This document shows positions 55,153-63,982 of a stretch of DNA of 64,000 bases, piece by piece (within the stretch, counting starts at the first letter, position 1; every line of letters starts with the position of its first letter). Source of the DNA: Streptomyces sp. CNQ-509 (GTDB taxonomy: Bacteria; Actinomycetota; Actinomycetes; Streptomycetales; Streptomycetaceae); contig NZ_CP011492.1 of the NCBI RefSeq assembly GCF_001011035.1, positions 2,737,501 to 2,801,500 of the forward strand, given 5' to 3'. The notes below the pieces were generated by a model, which was not told the origin of the DNA, made no database searches, and saw only the letters and a program-made list of their open reading frames with translations. The position numbers and the translations under genes were made by a program.

Positions 55153-55602
55153 TCATGCTGTCATCCCGCCGGCGCCTTTGAAGCAGGACCAGACGATCTT
55201 CCCCAGGGGCTCGCGGTCCTCGATGCCCCAGCCGTCCGCGAGCGCGTCCACCAGCGCCAGCCCGCGACCGGCCACGTCTGTGTCGGCAGCCTGGCGAAGT
55301 TCGGGACGCGGCCGGCGACGGCTGTCGTGCACTTCCAGGCGTACGACTTCCTGATCGGCGTCGAGCCGGACCAGGAAGCCGCGCCCGCGTTCGGTCCCGT
55401 GCACCAGGGCATTCGTCGCCAGCTCGGAAACGCAGAGCCGAATGTCCTCGGCCCGGTCCAGGAGGCCCCAATCGGTGAGGACCTCGACGGCGAACGTCCG
55501 TGCGCGGCCGACCGACGCGGGCCGGGCGTCGAAGAAGCGCTTCTCCGTAAGGGACTGCATGCTCGTGACCACCAGATGGGCTCGGCGAAACTCGACCCTC
55601 AC
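55153..55602 (-). CDS. RsbW-like ATP-binding protein
   Basis: A 149-residue GHKL-fold protein of the anti-sigma/serine kinase type common in streptomycetes. N box ELATNALVHGTERGRG, a degenerate G1 region VHDSRRRPRPEL in place of DxGxG, and VAGRGLALVDALADGWG (G2). The altered G1 may lower ATP binding. Starts at a GTG at 55602 or the ATG at 55560. It diverges from an XRE regulator 113 bp away and converges on the SDR gene. Confidence 0.78.
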   Translation of the reverse strand: MRVEFRRAHLVVTSMQSLTEKRFFDARPASVGRARTFAVEVLTDWGLLDRAEDIRLCVSELATNALVHGTERGRGFLVRLDADQEVVRLEVHDSRRRPRPELRQAADTDVAGRGLALVDALADGWGIEDREPLGKIVWSCFKGAGGMTA

Positions 55603-55715
55603 GAGCGTGTCCGCTCCTCAGCGCGTGGCCAATCACCCGCCGTTCCACCTTTGTTCCACTTTCGTCGCACCGGCCGCAGGTGTCTGCTTCCATGGCGACC
55701 GGAAGGGAGCGAGAC

Positions 55716-56792
55716 GTGGCGACCGTGCACCACTGGACCGGTCTGGAGGCCCGGGCCTTACGGCACGCGCTGAGGATGAGCGTGCGGGCCTTCGCCCAGC
55801 ACCTGGGACTGGCGGTGGCGACCATCTCCAAGTGGGAGAGCAAGCTCGCCGCCACCGAGCCCAGACCGGACACCCAGGCCATCCTGGATACCGCCCTCGG
55901 CAAGGCCGACGCCTCGGTCCACCTTCGATTCGAGGCGATTCTGTCCGAGACGACCGGCACGATGCCCGCCGGCCCCCGGGCCTGGGAGTACGAATCCTGG
56001 GCCGACGACCTGGACCGGGTCGTGGTCGCACTGTCCCGGCAGAACTTCACCTTCGCCGACAGCCTGCTCGACCGGTGGCTGGGCCGCTTCAGCCCCACCG
56101 AACTGGACGAGAAGGGTCTGTATCTGTTCGCCCGGTCGACCGCCCTGCTCGGTGACCTCCAGCGCTATCGGGGAACTCTCGGTGGATTGCTGTCGGCCCA
56201 GCACTCCTACACCGATGCCCGAGCGGTCTTCACCGAGCTCGGAATCCCCCGCCGCGTCGCCCAGCTCGACCTGGCCCTCGCGGTCGTCATGGAGATGTCG
56301 GGAAAGCTGGAGATCGCCGCCCGCACCTACGAAGCTCTCGCCGTCGACGACCGGCTCTCCCGCCGCGACCGTGCGAGGGCACGACTGTGGGTGGGGACCG
56401 CGCTGAGCAAGGACGGTCGGCACGACTATGCAACCCGCGCCATGCGGGCCGCGACCCGCGAGTTCGAGGAACTCGCCGAACCCGACGACTGGTCCATGGC
56501 CCACCAGAAGCTCGCCCTCGCCCGCCGGGGCGCCGGCGATCTCACGGCAGCGTTCCGGCTCCTGGACATCGCCCGCACGGCAGGCGCACCAGAGTCCCCG
56601 ATGCAACGGGTACAGCTCACCACCGCTCAAGCCCACATCCTGCGCACCGACCCTGCCACCCGCGACGACGGACTTCGCCTTCTCGACGACGCCGCACAGG
56701 TCGCCGCCCGGTCCGGCCTCGGGCATCAGCTCCGTAGCATCGAGGCCATCAAGAAGACGTGCGAGGGAGCCTTCAAGCCCCGACATCAATGA
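55716..56792 (+). CDS. XRE-type helix-turn-helix regulator with TPR-like C-terminus
   Basis: A 358-residue regulator. HTH at about 10-60 (LRHALRMSVRAFAQHLGLAVATISKWE), then an all-helical, TPR-like region with repeated A/L heptads (about 100-350) that probably binds a ligand or protein partner. GTG start at 55716 with GGAAGGGAGC upstream gives the normal VATVHHWTGLEAR N-terminus; an ATG at 55692 is in frame. It is followed after 16 bp by a YdcF-like gene, probably co-transcribed. Confidence 0.85.
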   Translation: MATVHHWTGLEARALRHALRMSVRAFAQHLGLAVATISKWESKLAATEPRPDTQAILDTALGKADASVHLRFEAILSETTGTMPAGPRAWEYESWADDLDRVVVALSRQNFTFADSLLDRWLGRFSPTELDEKGLYLFARSTALLGDLQRYRGTLGGLLSAQHSYTDARAVFTELGIPRRVAQLDLALAVVMEMSGKLEIAARTYEALAVDDRLSRRDRARARLWVGTALSKDGRHDYATRAMRAATREFEELAEPDDWSMAHQKLALARRGAGDLTAAFRLLDIARTAGAPESPMQRVQLTTAQAHILRTDPATRDDGLRLLDDAAQVAARSGLGHQLRSIEAIKKTCEGAFKPRHQ

Positions 56793-56808
56793 CCAGGGAG
56801 CAGCGACT

Positions 56809-57480
56809 GTGGACAGCCGACCGCAGGGACTCGCCCTCACCGAGGATCAGCGACAGGCCGCACAACTGATCTGGGACTACCACCACATGCGTCACGAAAT
56901 CCGTCCGTGCGACGCGGCCATCGCACTGGGGTGCAACGACCTCGGCGTCAGCACCTTCGCCGTCAGCTTGTACAAGAGCCGGTTCTTCCCCACCCTCGTG
57001 TTCACCGGTGGTAACAGTCCCGCCACCGCCGGGGTGTTTCCCCGCGGCGAGGCGGTGCACTTCCGCGAACACGCTCTCGCGCTCGGCGTGCCCTCCCACG
57101 CGATGCTCCTGGAGCCGAGGGCCGCCAACACCGGGCAGAACATCGCCTACGCGCGCGACGCCCTCATCGCCGCCGGTGTCCGGCCGGGATCCGTGATGCT
57201 GGTCACCATGCCGTACATGGAGCGACGGGCGTTCGCCACGTGCCACAAGCAGTGGCCCGACGTCGACGTCGTGTGCGCCTCCGATCCCTTGCCCTTCGAT
57301 GCCTATCTCAAGGCCATGGGCGACAAGGAGACCGTGATCAGCATGATGGTCGGCGACCTGCAGCGCGTGATCGAGTATCCCAAGCTCGGGTTCGCCGTCG
57401 CTCAGGAGGTCCCGGGAAGCGTGTACGCGGCGTACCGGTCCCTCGTTCGCGACGGTTTCACCGGCCACCTCATCGTGTAG
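56809..57480 (+). CDS. YdcF/DUF218 family protein
   Basis: A 223-residue DUF218 protein without the membrane segments many YdcF relatives carry, hence cytosolic. It has AAIALGCNDLGVSTFA, VFTGGNSPATAG, the acidic/Arg EPRAANTGQNIAYARDAL motif and VTMPYMERRAFATC. The nucleotide-like pocket is conserved but the reaction is unknown. GTG start at 56809 with AGGGAG 8 nt upstream. Likely in an operon with the XRE regulator. Confidence 0.82.
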   Translation: MDSRPQGLALTEDQRQAAQLIWDYHHMRHEIRPCDAAIALGCNDLGVSTFAVSLYKSRFFPTLVFTGGNSPATAGVFPRGEAVHFREHALALGVPSHAMLLEPRAANTGQNIAYARDALIAAGVRPGSVMLVTMPYMERRAFATCHKQWPDVDVVCASDPLPFDAYLKAMGDKETVISMMVGDLQRVIEYPKLGFAVAQEVPGSVYAAYRSLVRDGFTGHLIV

Positions 57481-57577
57481 CGGCGGGGCTGACGGGTAAC
57501 CGCACGGCCGGGGGCGGTTGAGGTAAGGGGTGCTTGTCAGGGGTTGCTGCAAGGGGCTGGTGGGCACTGGCAGGGGC

Positions 57578-58939
57578 ATGTCGAAATCCTCCACCGAAGC
57601 CGCCGGCCCGACACCCACCGACAGCGGTACGCCGCTGAAGCGGGCCATCGGGCCCAAGTTGCTGCTGCTCTTCGTCGTCGGCGACATCCTCGGCACCGGC
57701 ATCTACGCCAACACCGGTGCCGTCGCCGGGCGGATCGGCGGGGCGTTGTGGGTGCCGTTCGTGATCGGGTTCGTGGTGGCGATGCTTACCGCCGCCTCGT
57801 ACGTCGAGCTGGTCGGCAAGTACCCGCGGGCCGCGGGGGCGGCGCTGTACACGCAGAAGGCGTTCCGGGTGCCGTTCCTCACGTTCATCGTCGCGTTCAT
57901 GGTGATGTGCTCGGGGCTGTCGTCCGCGAGTGCCGCCGCGCGGGCGTTCAGCGGCGACTACCTCCAGGAGTTCGTCGACATCTCGCCGACGCTCATCGCC
58001 ATCCTCTTCGTCCTCCTGCTCGCCTCGCTCAACCTGCGCGGCGTCTCCGAGTCGGTGAAGACGAACGTCGTGCTCACCGTCGTCGAGGTGACCGGGCTGC
58101 TCGTCATCCTCGGCATCGGCGTCGCCGCCGTGCTGACCGGCGAGGGCGAGCCGTCGCGGCTGACGGAGTTCGAGACCGGCGGAACCGGGTACGCCGTGCT
58201 CACCGGGGTGCTCGGGGCGACCGCGCTGGGGTTCTTCGCCTTCGTCGGGTTCGAGGACTCCGTCAACATGGCGGAGGAGACCAAGGATCCGGTACGGAAC
58301 TTCCCGCGGGCGATCTTCCTCGGGGTGGCGATCACCGGCACGATCTACGTCCTCGTGGCGCTCGTCTCCTCGCTGATGGTCGACCACGAACGGCTGGCCG
58401 GCTCCAGCGGGCCGCTGCTGCTGGTCGTGGACGAGAGCGGCGTGGACTTCCCCGCGAAGCTGTTCGCCCTCATCGCGCTCTTCGCGGTGTCCAACTCGGC
58501 GCTGATCAACATCATGATGGCCTCCCGCCTCTGCTACGGCCTCGCCAACGAGCGGGTGCTGCCGCGTGCGATGGCGCGCGTGCTGCCGGGGCGGCGGACG
58601 CCCGTGGTCGGGATCGTCTTCGTCACCGCGCTGGCCATCGGGCTGGTGTCGACCGGCGAGATCGAGGGGCTGGGCGACACCACGTCGTTCCTGCTGCTCT
58701 GCGTCTTCGCCGTCGTCAACGTGGCCGTGCTCGTGCTGCGCCGCGACCCGGTGGACCACCGGCACTTCCGCGCGCCGACGTGGATACCCGTGCTGGGCGC
58801 CGTCACCGCCGGGATCCTGGCCAGCCCGCTGTCGGACCGGCCCGCCGACGTCTACATCCGGGCCGGCGTGCTGCTCGCCATCGGGATCGGGCTGTGGATC
58901 GTCAACCAGGTCGCCGTGCGGGCGGCCGGGCAGAGATGA
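57578..58939 (+). CDS. APC family amino acid permease
   Basis: A 453-residue inner-membrane transporter with about 12 membrane segments. It has the APC start KRAIGPKLLLLFVVGDILGTGIYANTG, TM2-3 KYPRAAGAALYTQKAFR, and the TM6 region ATALGFFAFVGFEDSVNMAEETKDPVRNFPRAI, given here in pieces as landmarks. Substrate unknown; likely an amino acid or amine. Weak ribosome site AGGGG. It converges on the oxidase gene 3 bp away. Confidence 0.9.
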   Translation: MSKSSTEAAGPTPTDSGTPLKRAIGPKLLLLFVVGDILGTGIYANTGAVAGRIGGALWVPFVIGFVVAMLTAASYVELVGKYPRAAGAALYTQKAFRVPFLTFIVAFMVMCSGLSSASAAARAFSGDYLQEFVDISPTLIAILFVLLLASLNLRGVSESVKTNVVLTVVEVTGLLVILGIGVAAVLTGEGEPSRLTEFETGGTGYAVLTGVLGATALGFFAFVGFEDSVNMAEETKDPVRNFPRAIFLGVAITGTIYVLVALVSSLMVDHERLAGSSGPLLLVVDESGVDFPAKLFALIALFAVSNSALINIMMASRLCYGLANERVLPRAMARVLPGRRTPVVGIVFVTALAIGLVSTGEIEGLGDTTSFLLLCVFAVVNVAVLVLRRDPVDHRHFRAPTWIPVLGAVTAGILASPLSDRPADVYIRAGVLLAIGIGLWIVNQVAVRAAGQR

Positions 58940-58942
58940 GTC

Positions 58943-59596
58943 TCACGGCCACAGGAGGTGCTTCGTCCACCCGGGTGGTGCCGACTCGTAGACGAGGCGG
59001 GTGTGGCGGCGGGACTTGTCACCCTGCCAGAACTCCACCGTCCGCGGCCGTACCGCGTACAGCGTCCACCCGGGCGACACCAGCTCCGGGTCCGCCTCGA
59101 TCCGGGCGAGAGACCCGGCGACCGCCGCGTCCCGCTCCGCCGGGTCCGCGAGCGGGCGGGACTGGCGGGCGAGGAGGGCCTCCGCGCGGGCGGCGGCTCC
59201 GCGGGCGCGGAAGTCCGCGGCGCTCACCTCCGGGTCCGCGGTCGTGACCGGGCCCCGGATCCGTACCTGGCGGGCCAGCGGCGACCAGTAGAACGTCAGC
59301 GCCGCGTACGGCCGCGCCGCCAGCTCCCGGCCCTTCGGGCTGCCCGCGTCCGAGGCGAACTGCCAGCCGTCCTGGCCGACGTCCTTGAGGATCAGCACCC
59401 GCGCCGACGGGTCGCCGGCCGCGTCCGCCGTCGACAGGGTCATCGCGTGCGGCTCGCGCACCCCCGCCCGTACGGCCGCCAGCAGCCAGCTCGTGAAGAG
59501 CGCGACCGGCTCGTCCGGTGTCTCGCGCGGGTCGAACGACGGCAGGTCGCCCTCGAAGACCTCGATCCCGCGCAGCAGCCGCCTCAGGTCGGTCAT
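58943..59596 (-). CDS. PNPOx-family FMN oxidase (pyridoxamine 5'-phosphate oxidase-like)
   Basis: A 217-residue split-barrel flavoprotein. The PdxH signature is largely visible: SARVLILKDVGQDGWQFASDAGSPKGREL, then YAALTFYWSPLARQVRIRGPV and VEFWQGDKSRRH near the end. In PdxH the C-terminal motif is RLHDR; here it is RRHTR, so the substrate may differ. ATG at 59596 follows AAGGGGG; 59611 is an alternative. A 14-bp hairpin ends the neighbouring transcript just upstream. Confidence 0.82.
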   Translation of the reverse strand: MTDLRRLLRGIEVFEGDLPSFDPRETPDEPVALFTSWLLAAVRAGVREPHAMTLSTADAAGDPSARVLILKDVGQDGWQFASDAGSPKGRELAARPYAALTFYWSPLARQVRIRGPVTTADPEVSAADFRARGAAARAEALLARQSRPLADPAERDAAVAGSLARIEADPELVSPGWTLYAVRPRTVEFWQGDKSRRHTRLVYESAPPGWTKHLLWP

Positions 59597-59615
59597 GCCC
59601 GCCCCCTTCATGCCG

Positions 59616-59647
59616 GTGGCCCGGCCGGAGGGATCCGGCCGGGCCAC
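59616..59647 (-). terminator. Terminator after the Bax inhibitor-1 gene
   Basis: A perfect 14-bp stem GTGGCCCGGCCGGA / TCCGGCCGGGCCAC with a 4-nt loop, 48 bp after the Bax-inhibitor stop in its transcript direction and 20 bp before the oxidase start. Confidence 0.75.
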
Positions 59648-59650
59648 ACG

Positions 59651-59702
59651 GTCAGTCGAGTCAGTCGTGTCGGTCGTTCAGTCGTGTCCGCCGCGTCAGT
59701 CG
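59651..59702. repeat. Degenerate GTCAGTCG tandem repeat
   Basis: Variants of (G)TCAGTCG and GTCGTGTC recur about five times between the terminator and the Bax-inhibitor stop codon, which itself lies in the last copy (TCAGTCG). Probably replication slippage. Confidence 0.6.
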
Positions 59703-60595
59703 CTGCCCTGGAGGATGGCGACCAGGCGCAGCATCTCCAGGTAGATCCAGACGAGGGTCAGGGTCAGACCGAAGGCGGCGAGCCACGCCTCGTTCTTCGG
59801 GGCGCCGTAGGCGATGCCGTCCTCGACCTGCTTGAAGTCCAGGGCCAGGAAGCACGCGCCGAGCACGACGCCGATGATGCCGAACAGGATGCCGAGGCCC
59901 CCGCTGCGCAGACCCATGCCGTCGCCGCCGCCGATGAGCGAGGCGAACAGGTTGACCGCCATCAGCAGCACGAAGCCGATGGCCGCGCCGACGACGAACC
60001 GCTGGAACCGGGCCGTGACCCGGATGATCCGCAGCTTGTACGCGACGAGCACACCGAAGAACACCGCCATCGTGCCGAGCACGGCCTGCATGACCGCGCC
60101 GTCGACGTAGGTGTTGAAGTACTCGCTGATGATGCCGAGGAAGACGCCCTCGAGGACCGCGTACGACAGGATCAGCGCGGGGATGGGCCGGCGCTTGAAC
60201 GCCTGGACCATCGCGAGCACGAAGGCGCCGAGCGCGGCCACCAGGCCGATGCCGAGCGACTTCTCGCCGTCGAAGGTGATCCAGGAGGCGACGGCCGCGA
60301 GGATCACCAGGCCGAGCGTCATGCCCGTGCGGGACACGACGTCGTCCATGGTCATCCGGCCGCCGGCGGGCGCCGCGTACGGCGCCCACTCGCCCTGCTG
60401 CTGGTCCGCGGGCGCGTAGGGGTTCCGCGGGGCGCCACCCGGCTGCTGCGCATACGGGTTGGTGCCGGGCTGGGCGTACGGGTTGTTGCCCTGGGCGACA
60501 GTGGGGCCCCCGGCCTGCGACGGCGCGTTGAAGCCTGCCGAACCGCCCTCGCGGCTGAACCCCCGTCGCGTGAAGACCGGGTTGCTGCTCCTCAT
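59696..60595 (-). CDS. Bax inhibitor-1 / YccA family membrane protein
   Basis: A 299-residue integral membrane protein. The N-terminal 80 residues are cytosolic and rich in Asn-Pro-Tyr-Ala-Gln repeats (NPYAQ three times); seven membrane segments follow (about 90-290). Family members act as pH-dependent calcium leak channels in other bacteria; here function is inferred. The acidic pair expected near the last segment is not clear. GGAGGAG precedes the ATG at 60595. It diverges from the thiolase. Confidence 0.88.
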   Translation of the reverse strand: MRSSNPVFTRRGFSREGGSAGFNAPSQAGGPTVAQGNNPYAQPGTNPYAQQPGGAPRNPYAPADQQQGEWAPYAAPAGGRMTMDDVVSRTGMTLGLVILAAVASWITFDGEKSLGIGLVAALGAFVLAMVQAFKRRPIPALILSYAVLEGVFLGIISEYFNTYVDGAVMQAVLGTMAVFFGVLVAYKLRIIRVTARFQRFVVGAAIGFVLLMAVNLFASLIGGGDGMGLRSGGLGILFGIIGVVLGACFLALDFKQVEDGIAYGAPKNEAWLAAFGLTLTLVWIYLEMLRLVAILQGSD

Positions 60596-60832
60596 CTCAC
60601 TCCTCCGTGGCCGCACTGCGCGGCCTTGGGACAAGAGTAATGGGTAGGCAAAGACATCGCGCCAGTACCTCAGGAGGATCTTTCACAAGGCTTTTCCCGG
60701 ACTTTCCCTCTTCCGGGTAAGCAAGCGCTCAGAAATTGAGGTCCGCGTCACAGCGCGAGAACCGTGACCCCCTCGCTACGTACGGGTAACTTCAGCCCAG
60801 GACCCTGCCCTCCGCGTCCCCTGGGAGCCGTG

Positions 60833-62065
60833 ATGCCCGAAGCCGTGATCGTCTCTGCCGCCCGCTCCCCGATCGGCCGGGCCGGGAAGGGCTCGCTCAA
60901 GGACGTCCGCCCCGACGACCTGACCGCGGGGATCGTCCGGGCCGCCCTCGACAAGGTGCCGGGGCTCGACCCCGGGGACATCGACGACCTCATGCTCGGC
61001 TGCGGCCTGCCCGGCGGTGAGCAGGGGCACAACCTGGGCCGGGTGGTCGCCGTGCAGCTCGGCATGGACCACCTCCCCGGCTGCACCGTCACCCGCTACT
61101 GCTCCTCCTCGCTGCAGACCACGCGGATGGCGTTCCACGCCATCAAGGCCGGCGAGGGCGACGTGTTCGTCTCGGCGGGCGTGGAGACGGTCTCGCGGTT
61201 CGTCAACGGTTCCTCCGACGGGATGCCCGGCACGCACAACCCCTTCTTCGCCGAGGCCGAGGCCCGTACCGCGGAACGGCAGGAGAAGGGGTCGGCTTTC
61301 GAGGGCGGAGGCTGGCACGACCCGCGCGCGGACGGCCTCGTGCCGGACGTCTACATCGCCATGGGGCAGACCGCGGAGAACCTGGCCCGGGCGAAGGGCG
61401 TCACGCGGCAGGACATGGACGAGTTCGGCGTGCGGTCGCAGAACCTTGCGGAGAAGGCCATCGCCGCGGGCTTCTGGGAGCGCGAGATCACGCCGGTCAC
61501 CACCCCCGACGGCACGGTGGTGACCAAGGACGACGGCCCGCGGCCCGGTGTGACGATGGAGGGGGTCGCGGGGCTGAAGCCGGTGTTCCGTCCGGACGGG
61601 CGGGTCACCGCCGGCAACTGCTGCCCGCTCAACGACGGCGCCGCGGCGGTCGTCGTGATGTCCGACACCAAGGCGCGTGAGCTGGGTCTCACCCCGCTGG
61701 CGCGGATCGTCTCGACCGGTCTCTCCGCACTGTCGCCGGAGATCATGGGCCTGGGCCCGGTGGAGGCGAGCAGGCAGGCGCTCGCGCGGGCCGGGATGGC
61801 GATCGGCGACATCGACCTGGTGGAGATCAACGAGGCGTTCGCCGCGCAGGTCATCCCCTCGTACCGGGATCTGGGCATCGACCTGGACCGGCTGAACGTC
61901 AACGGCGGCGCCATCGCCGTCGGCCACCCCTTCGGCATGACGGGCGCGCGGATCACGACGACGCTCATCAACTCCCTGCAGTGGCACGACAAGCAGTTCG
62001 GCCTGGAGACGATGTGCGTCGGCGGCGGGCAGGGGATGGCGATGGTGCTGGAGCGGCTGAGCTGA
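60833..62065 (+). CDS. Acetyl-CoA C-acetyltransferase (thiolase)
   Basis: A 410-residue thiolase. The nucleophile Cys is in TRYCSSSLQTTRMAFHAIKAG (about residue 90), the His in GAIAVGHPFGMTGAR and the second Cys in CVGGGQGMAMVLE. It either makes acetoacetyl-CoA or cleaves 3-ketoacyl-CoA. It carries a longer insert (about 125-160) than the biosynthetic type. GGGAG lies 6 nt before the ATG. Confidence 0.93.
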   Translation: MPEAVIVSAARSPIGRAGKGSLKDVRPDDLTAGIVRAALDKVPGLDPGDIDDLMLGCGLPGGEQGHNLGRVVAVQLGMDHLPGCTVTRYCSSSLQTTRMAFHAIKAGEGDVFVSAGVETVSRFVNGSSDGMPGTHNPFFAEAEARTAERQEKGSAFEGGGWHDPRADGLVPDVYIAMGQTAENLARAKGVTRQDMDEFGVRSQNLAEKAIAAGFWEREITPVTTPDGTVVTKDDGPRPGVTMEGVAGLKPVFRPDGRVTAGNCCPLNDGAAAVVVMSDTKARELGLTPLARIVSTGLSALSPEIMGLGPVEASRQALARAGMAIGDIDLVEINEAFAAQVIPSYRDLGIDLDRLNVNGGAIAVGHPFGMTGARITTTLINSLQWHDKQFGLETMCVGGGQGMAMVLERLS

Positions 62066-62191
62066 GCTGCAGCGGAGGGTGGGGGCCGTCCCGAGGAACG
62101 AGGGGCAGGACCCGCCCGGAGCGGAAGCGAAGCTCAGCGCGACGGGAGACACCGCGCGGCTGAGCCGGTACGGAGCCTGGCGCGGGGGCGT

Positions 62192-62214
62192 ACGGGGCGC
62201 GTTCCGCGCCCCGT
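62192..62214 (+). terminator. Terminator after the thiolase gene
   Basis: A perfect 10-bp stem ACGGGGCGCG / CGCGCCCCGT with a TTC loop, 127 bp past the thiolase stop. Confidence 0.7.
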
Positions 62215-62296
62215 CATGCGGCGGTGGGACCAAAGGCCCGTCCTATTCATGCCATTTTCCGCTAGGGGTGGGGTTCTGCGCTCCGGCAGGCTGAGG

Positions 62297-62302
62297 TAGA
62301 AC
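62297..62302 (+). promoter_or_regulatory. Candidate -10 TAGAAC for the coiled-coil protein gene
   Basis: TAGAAC with a weak TTCTGC -35 exactly 17 nt upstream (62274-62279) gives a start point about 26 bp before the GTG at 62335. Confidence 0.35.
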
Positions 62303-62334
62303 ATGGGGGTCCTACAGCAATCGGGAGTCCGACA

Positions 62335-63255
62335 GTGAGCGCCACCAACTTCGCCGTCCTGCTGGCCGCCACCCCCGCCGCGCTGCTCGGCGCCGCCGTG
62401 CTGCGCGCGGTGAGCGGGCTGCGGCGCGAGGTCGTCACGCTCCGTGCCGAGCTGACCGCGCGGGCCGCGACGCAGGACGCCGGGGAACGGGCGCAGGCCG
62501 TCCCGAAGCAGGCGAAGGAGAGCGCGGCGGAGGCCGCGGACGAGGCGGCGGTGCCGGCCGCCCGGCCCGTACCGGCGGCGGAGATACGTATCGCCGTCGC
62601 CCAGGCGCTCGCCGACGAGCGGGAGCGCGAGCTGGCCGAGGCCCGGGCGTTCTGGGCCGAGCAGGAGGCCCGCGACAGCATCGACGCGACCCCCTTCCCG
62701 GGCGACCCCGTCGACTTCGGCGGCGAGGTGTTCATACCGCGCCAGGCCGACTTCGCCGGCTTCGAGCCGCTGCTCGACCCGATGGACCGGCTGGACCGGA
62801 TGGACCCCGTGGACCGGCTGGAGCGCACCGAACCCGCCGAACCGGACGACGTCGCCGCCGCCGACGCACCGCCCGCCGAGGGCGAGTCCGCCGAGCTGGC
62901 CGCCGCCCGCCGCCGCCACCCCTCGCACCCCGACTTCCGCCCCCAGCCCGCCGTCGCCGACCACGAGCGCACCGTGAACCGGCTGGAGGACCTGGCCGCG
63001 GGCCGTACGCCGCTGACCGACGTGCGGCTGGGCCCGCTCGGCACCCTTGACGTCTACGTCTTCGCCGACGGCACCACGCTCTGCCTCTCCCCGGGCCACC
63101 GCGACACCGCGGAGCGCCTCGCCGAGGCCCTCGACGGGGGCACGGAGCCGGTACTGCTGGGCGGTTCGGCGATCAGCGGGGCGTTCGCGCTGACCTTCGA
63201 CTGCGCGGGCGAGAGCGTCTACATCCTCGCGGACCGCGTCATCGCCTCCCTCTGA
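62335..63255 (+). CDS. Membrane-anchored coiled-coil protein of unknown function
   Basis: A 306-residue protein with a hydrophobic N-terminus (about 5-25, FAVLLAATPAALLGAAVLRA), then a charged coiled-coil and low-complexity stretch (30-190; it includes a DRLDRMDPVDRLERTEP repeat), and a small C-terminal domain (about 205-306; LGPLGTLDVYVFADGTTLCLSPGH). No enzyme motif seen; the family seems Streptomyces-specific. Start at GTG with GGGAG 8 nt upstream. Confidence 0.72.
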   Translation: MSATNFAVLLAATPAALLGAAVLRAVSGLRREVVTLRAELTARAATQDAGERAQAVPKQAKESAAEAADEAAVPAARPVPAAEIRIAVAQALADERERELAEARAFWAEQEARDSIDATPFPGDPVDFGGEVFIPRQADFAGFEPLLDPMDRLDRMDPVDRLERTEPAEPDDVAAADAPPAEGESAELAAARRRHPSHPDFRPQPAVADHERTVNRLEDLAAGRTPLTDVRLGPLGTLDVYVFADGTTLCLSPGHRDTAERLAEALDGGTEPVLLGGSAISGAFALTFDCAGESVYILADRVIASL

Positions 63256-63324
63256 GCCGTACGGGCCGAGACGCGTACGGGGGCGGGCCCGCAGAGCCCG
63301 TACAAGCCCGTCAGAGCGCCCCGT

Positions 63325-63633
63325 TCACAGCCGTACGCCCCTCACCACCGCCAGCGCCTCCGCGAGCCCCTCGGCGTCCCCCGCCGCCCGCAGCGCCTCC
63401 GCCAGATCCCGGCCCGCGACCGCCACCTGGTCCCCCACCGCGAACTCCCCCGCCGCCGGCATCTCGTACGGCGTCCGCTCCGGCGCCTCCAGCCGCTGCG
63501 CACGCGCGGACAGCTCGCGCGCCAGCGCGAGCCCGGCGGCGGCCGCCCCCGCGCGCAGCCGGCTCTGCGGCAGCGACCGCAGCCGGTCGGCGATCCGGTC
63601 GACCGCGGTCACGAAGTCGAGGACGTCGAGCAC
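63325..63633 (-). CDS. Small conserved actinobacterial protein
   Basis: A 102-residue, mostly helical, Ala/Leu/Arg-rich protein without Cys. It starts at a GTG (MLDVLDFVTAVDRIADRLRSL) with no clear ribosome site, and ends LAEALAVVRGVRL. It has coding-like third-position bias and lies between two better-supported genes. Function unknown. Confidence 0.55.
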   Translation of the reverse strand: MLDVLDFVTAVDRIADRLRSLPQSRLRAGAAAAGLALARELSARAQRLEAPERTPYEMPAAGEFAVGDQVAVAGRDLAEALRAAGDAEGLAEALAVVRGVRL

Positions 63634-63751
63634 GAGCCGAGCTTAACCCGCCGGTAGCCACCGGGCGGTTCGAGCCGTCCCGTTCCAGACGGTTGTCAAT
63701 CGGCGCGCCCTCAGGCACGGTGCTGAGAAGGACTGCATACCGGAGGCGCCG

Positions 63752-63982
63752 ATGTCCCAAGTCTTCTCCGCAGAAACCCACCGGAACCTGCTCTCCCGCA
63801 TCCCCCACTGCACCGGCCGTGAAGTCTCCGACTGGTTGCAGACCGTCGAAGACGGTCCCTGTCTCCTCCGCTTCGAGGAGAAAGTGAGCTGGCTCCGTGG
63901 CGAGCACAACCTGGCGTACGGCCACGCCAAAGCGATCATCCACGAGTACGACCTGAGGCGGGCCGCGCGCAAACTGCTCTAG
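63752..63982 (+). CDS. DUF4287 family small protein
   Basis: A 76-residue protein with the DUF4287 hallmarks: TGREVSDWLQTVEDG and a C-terminal WLRGEHNLAYGHAKAIIHEYDLRR. GGAGG lies 7 nt before the ATG, so the start is well set. Function unknown; such proteins are common in actinobacteria. Confidence 0.85.
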   Translation: MSQVFSAETHRNLLSRIPHCTGREVSDWLQTVEDGPCLLRFEEKVSWLRGEHNLAYGHAKAIIHEYDLRRAARKLL

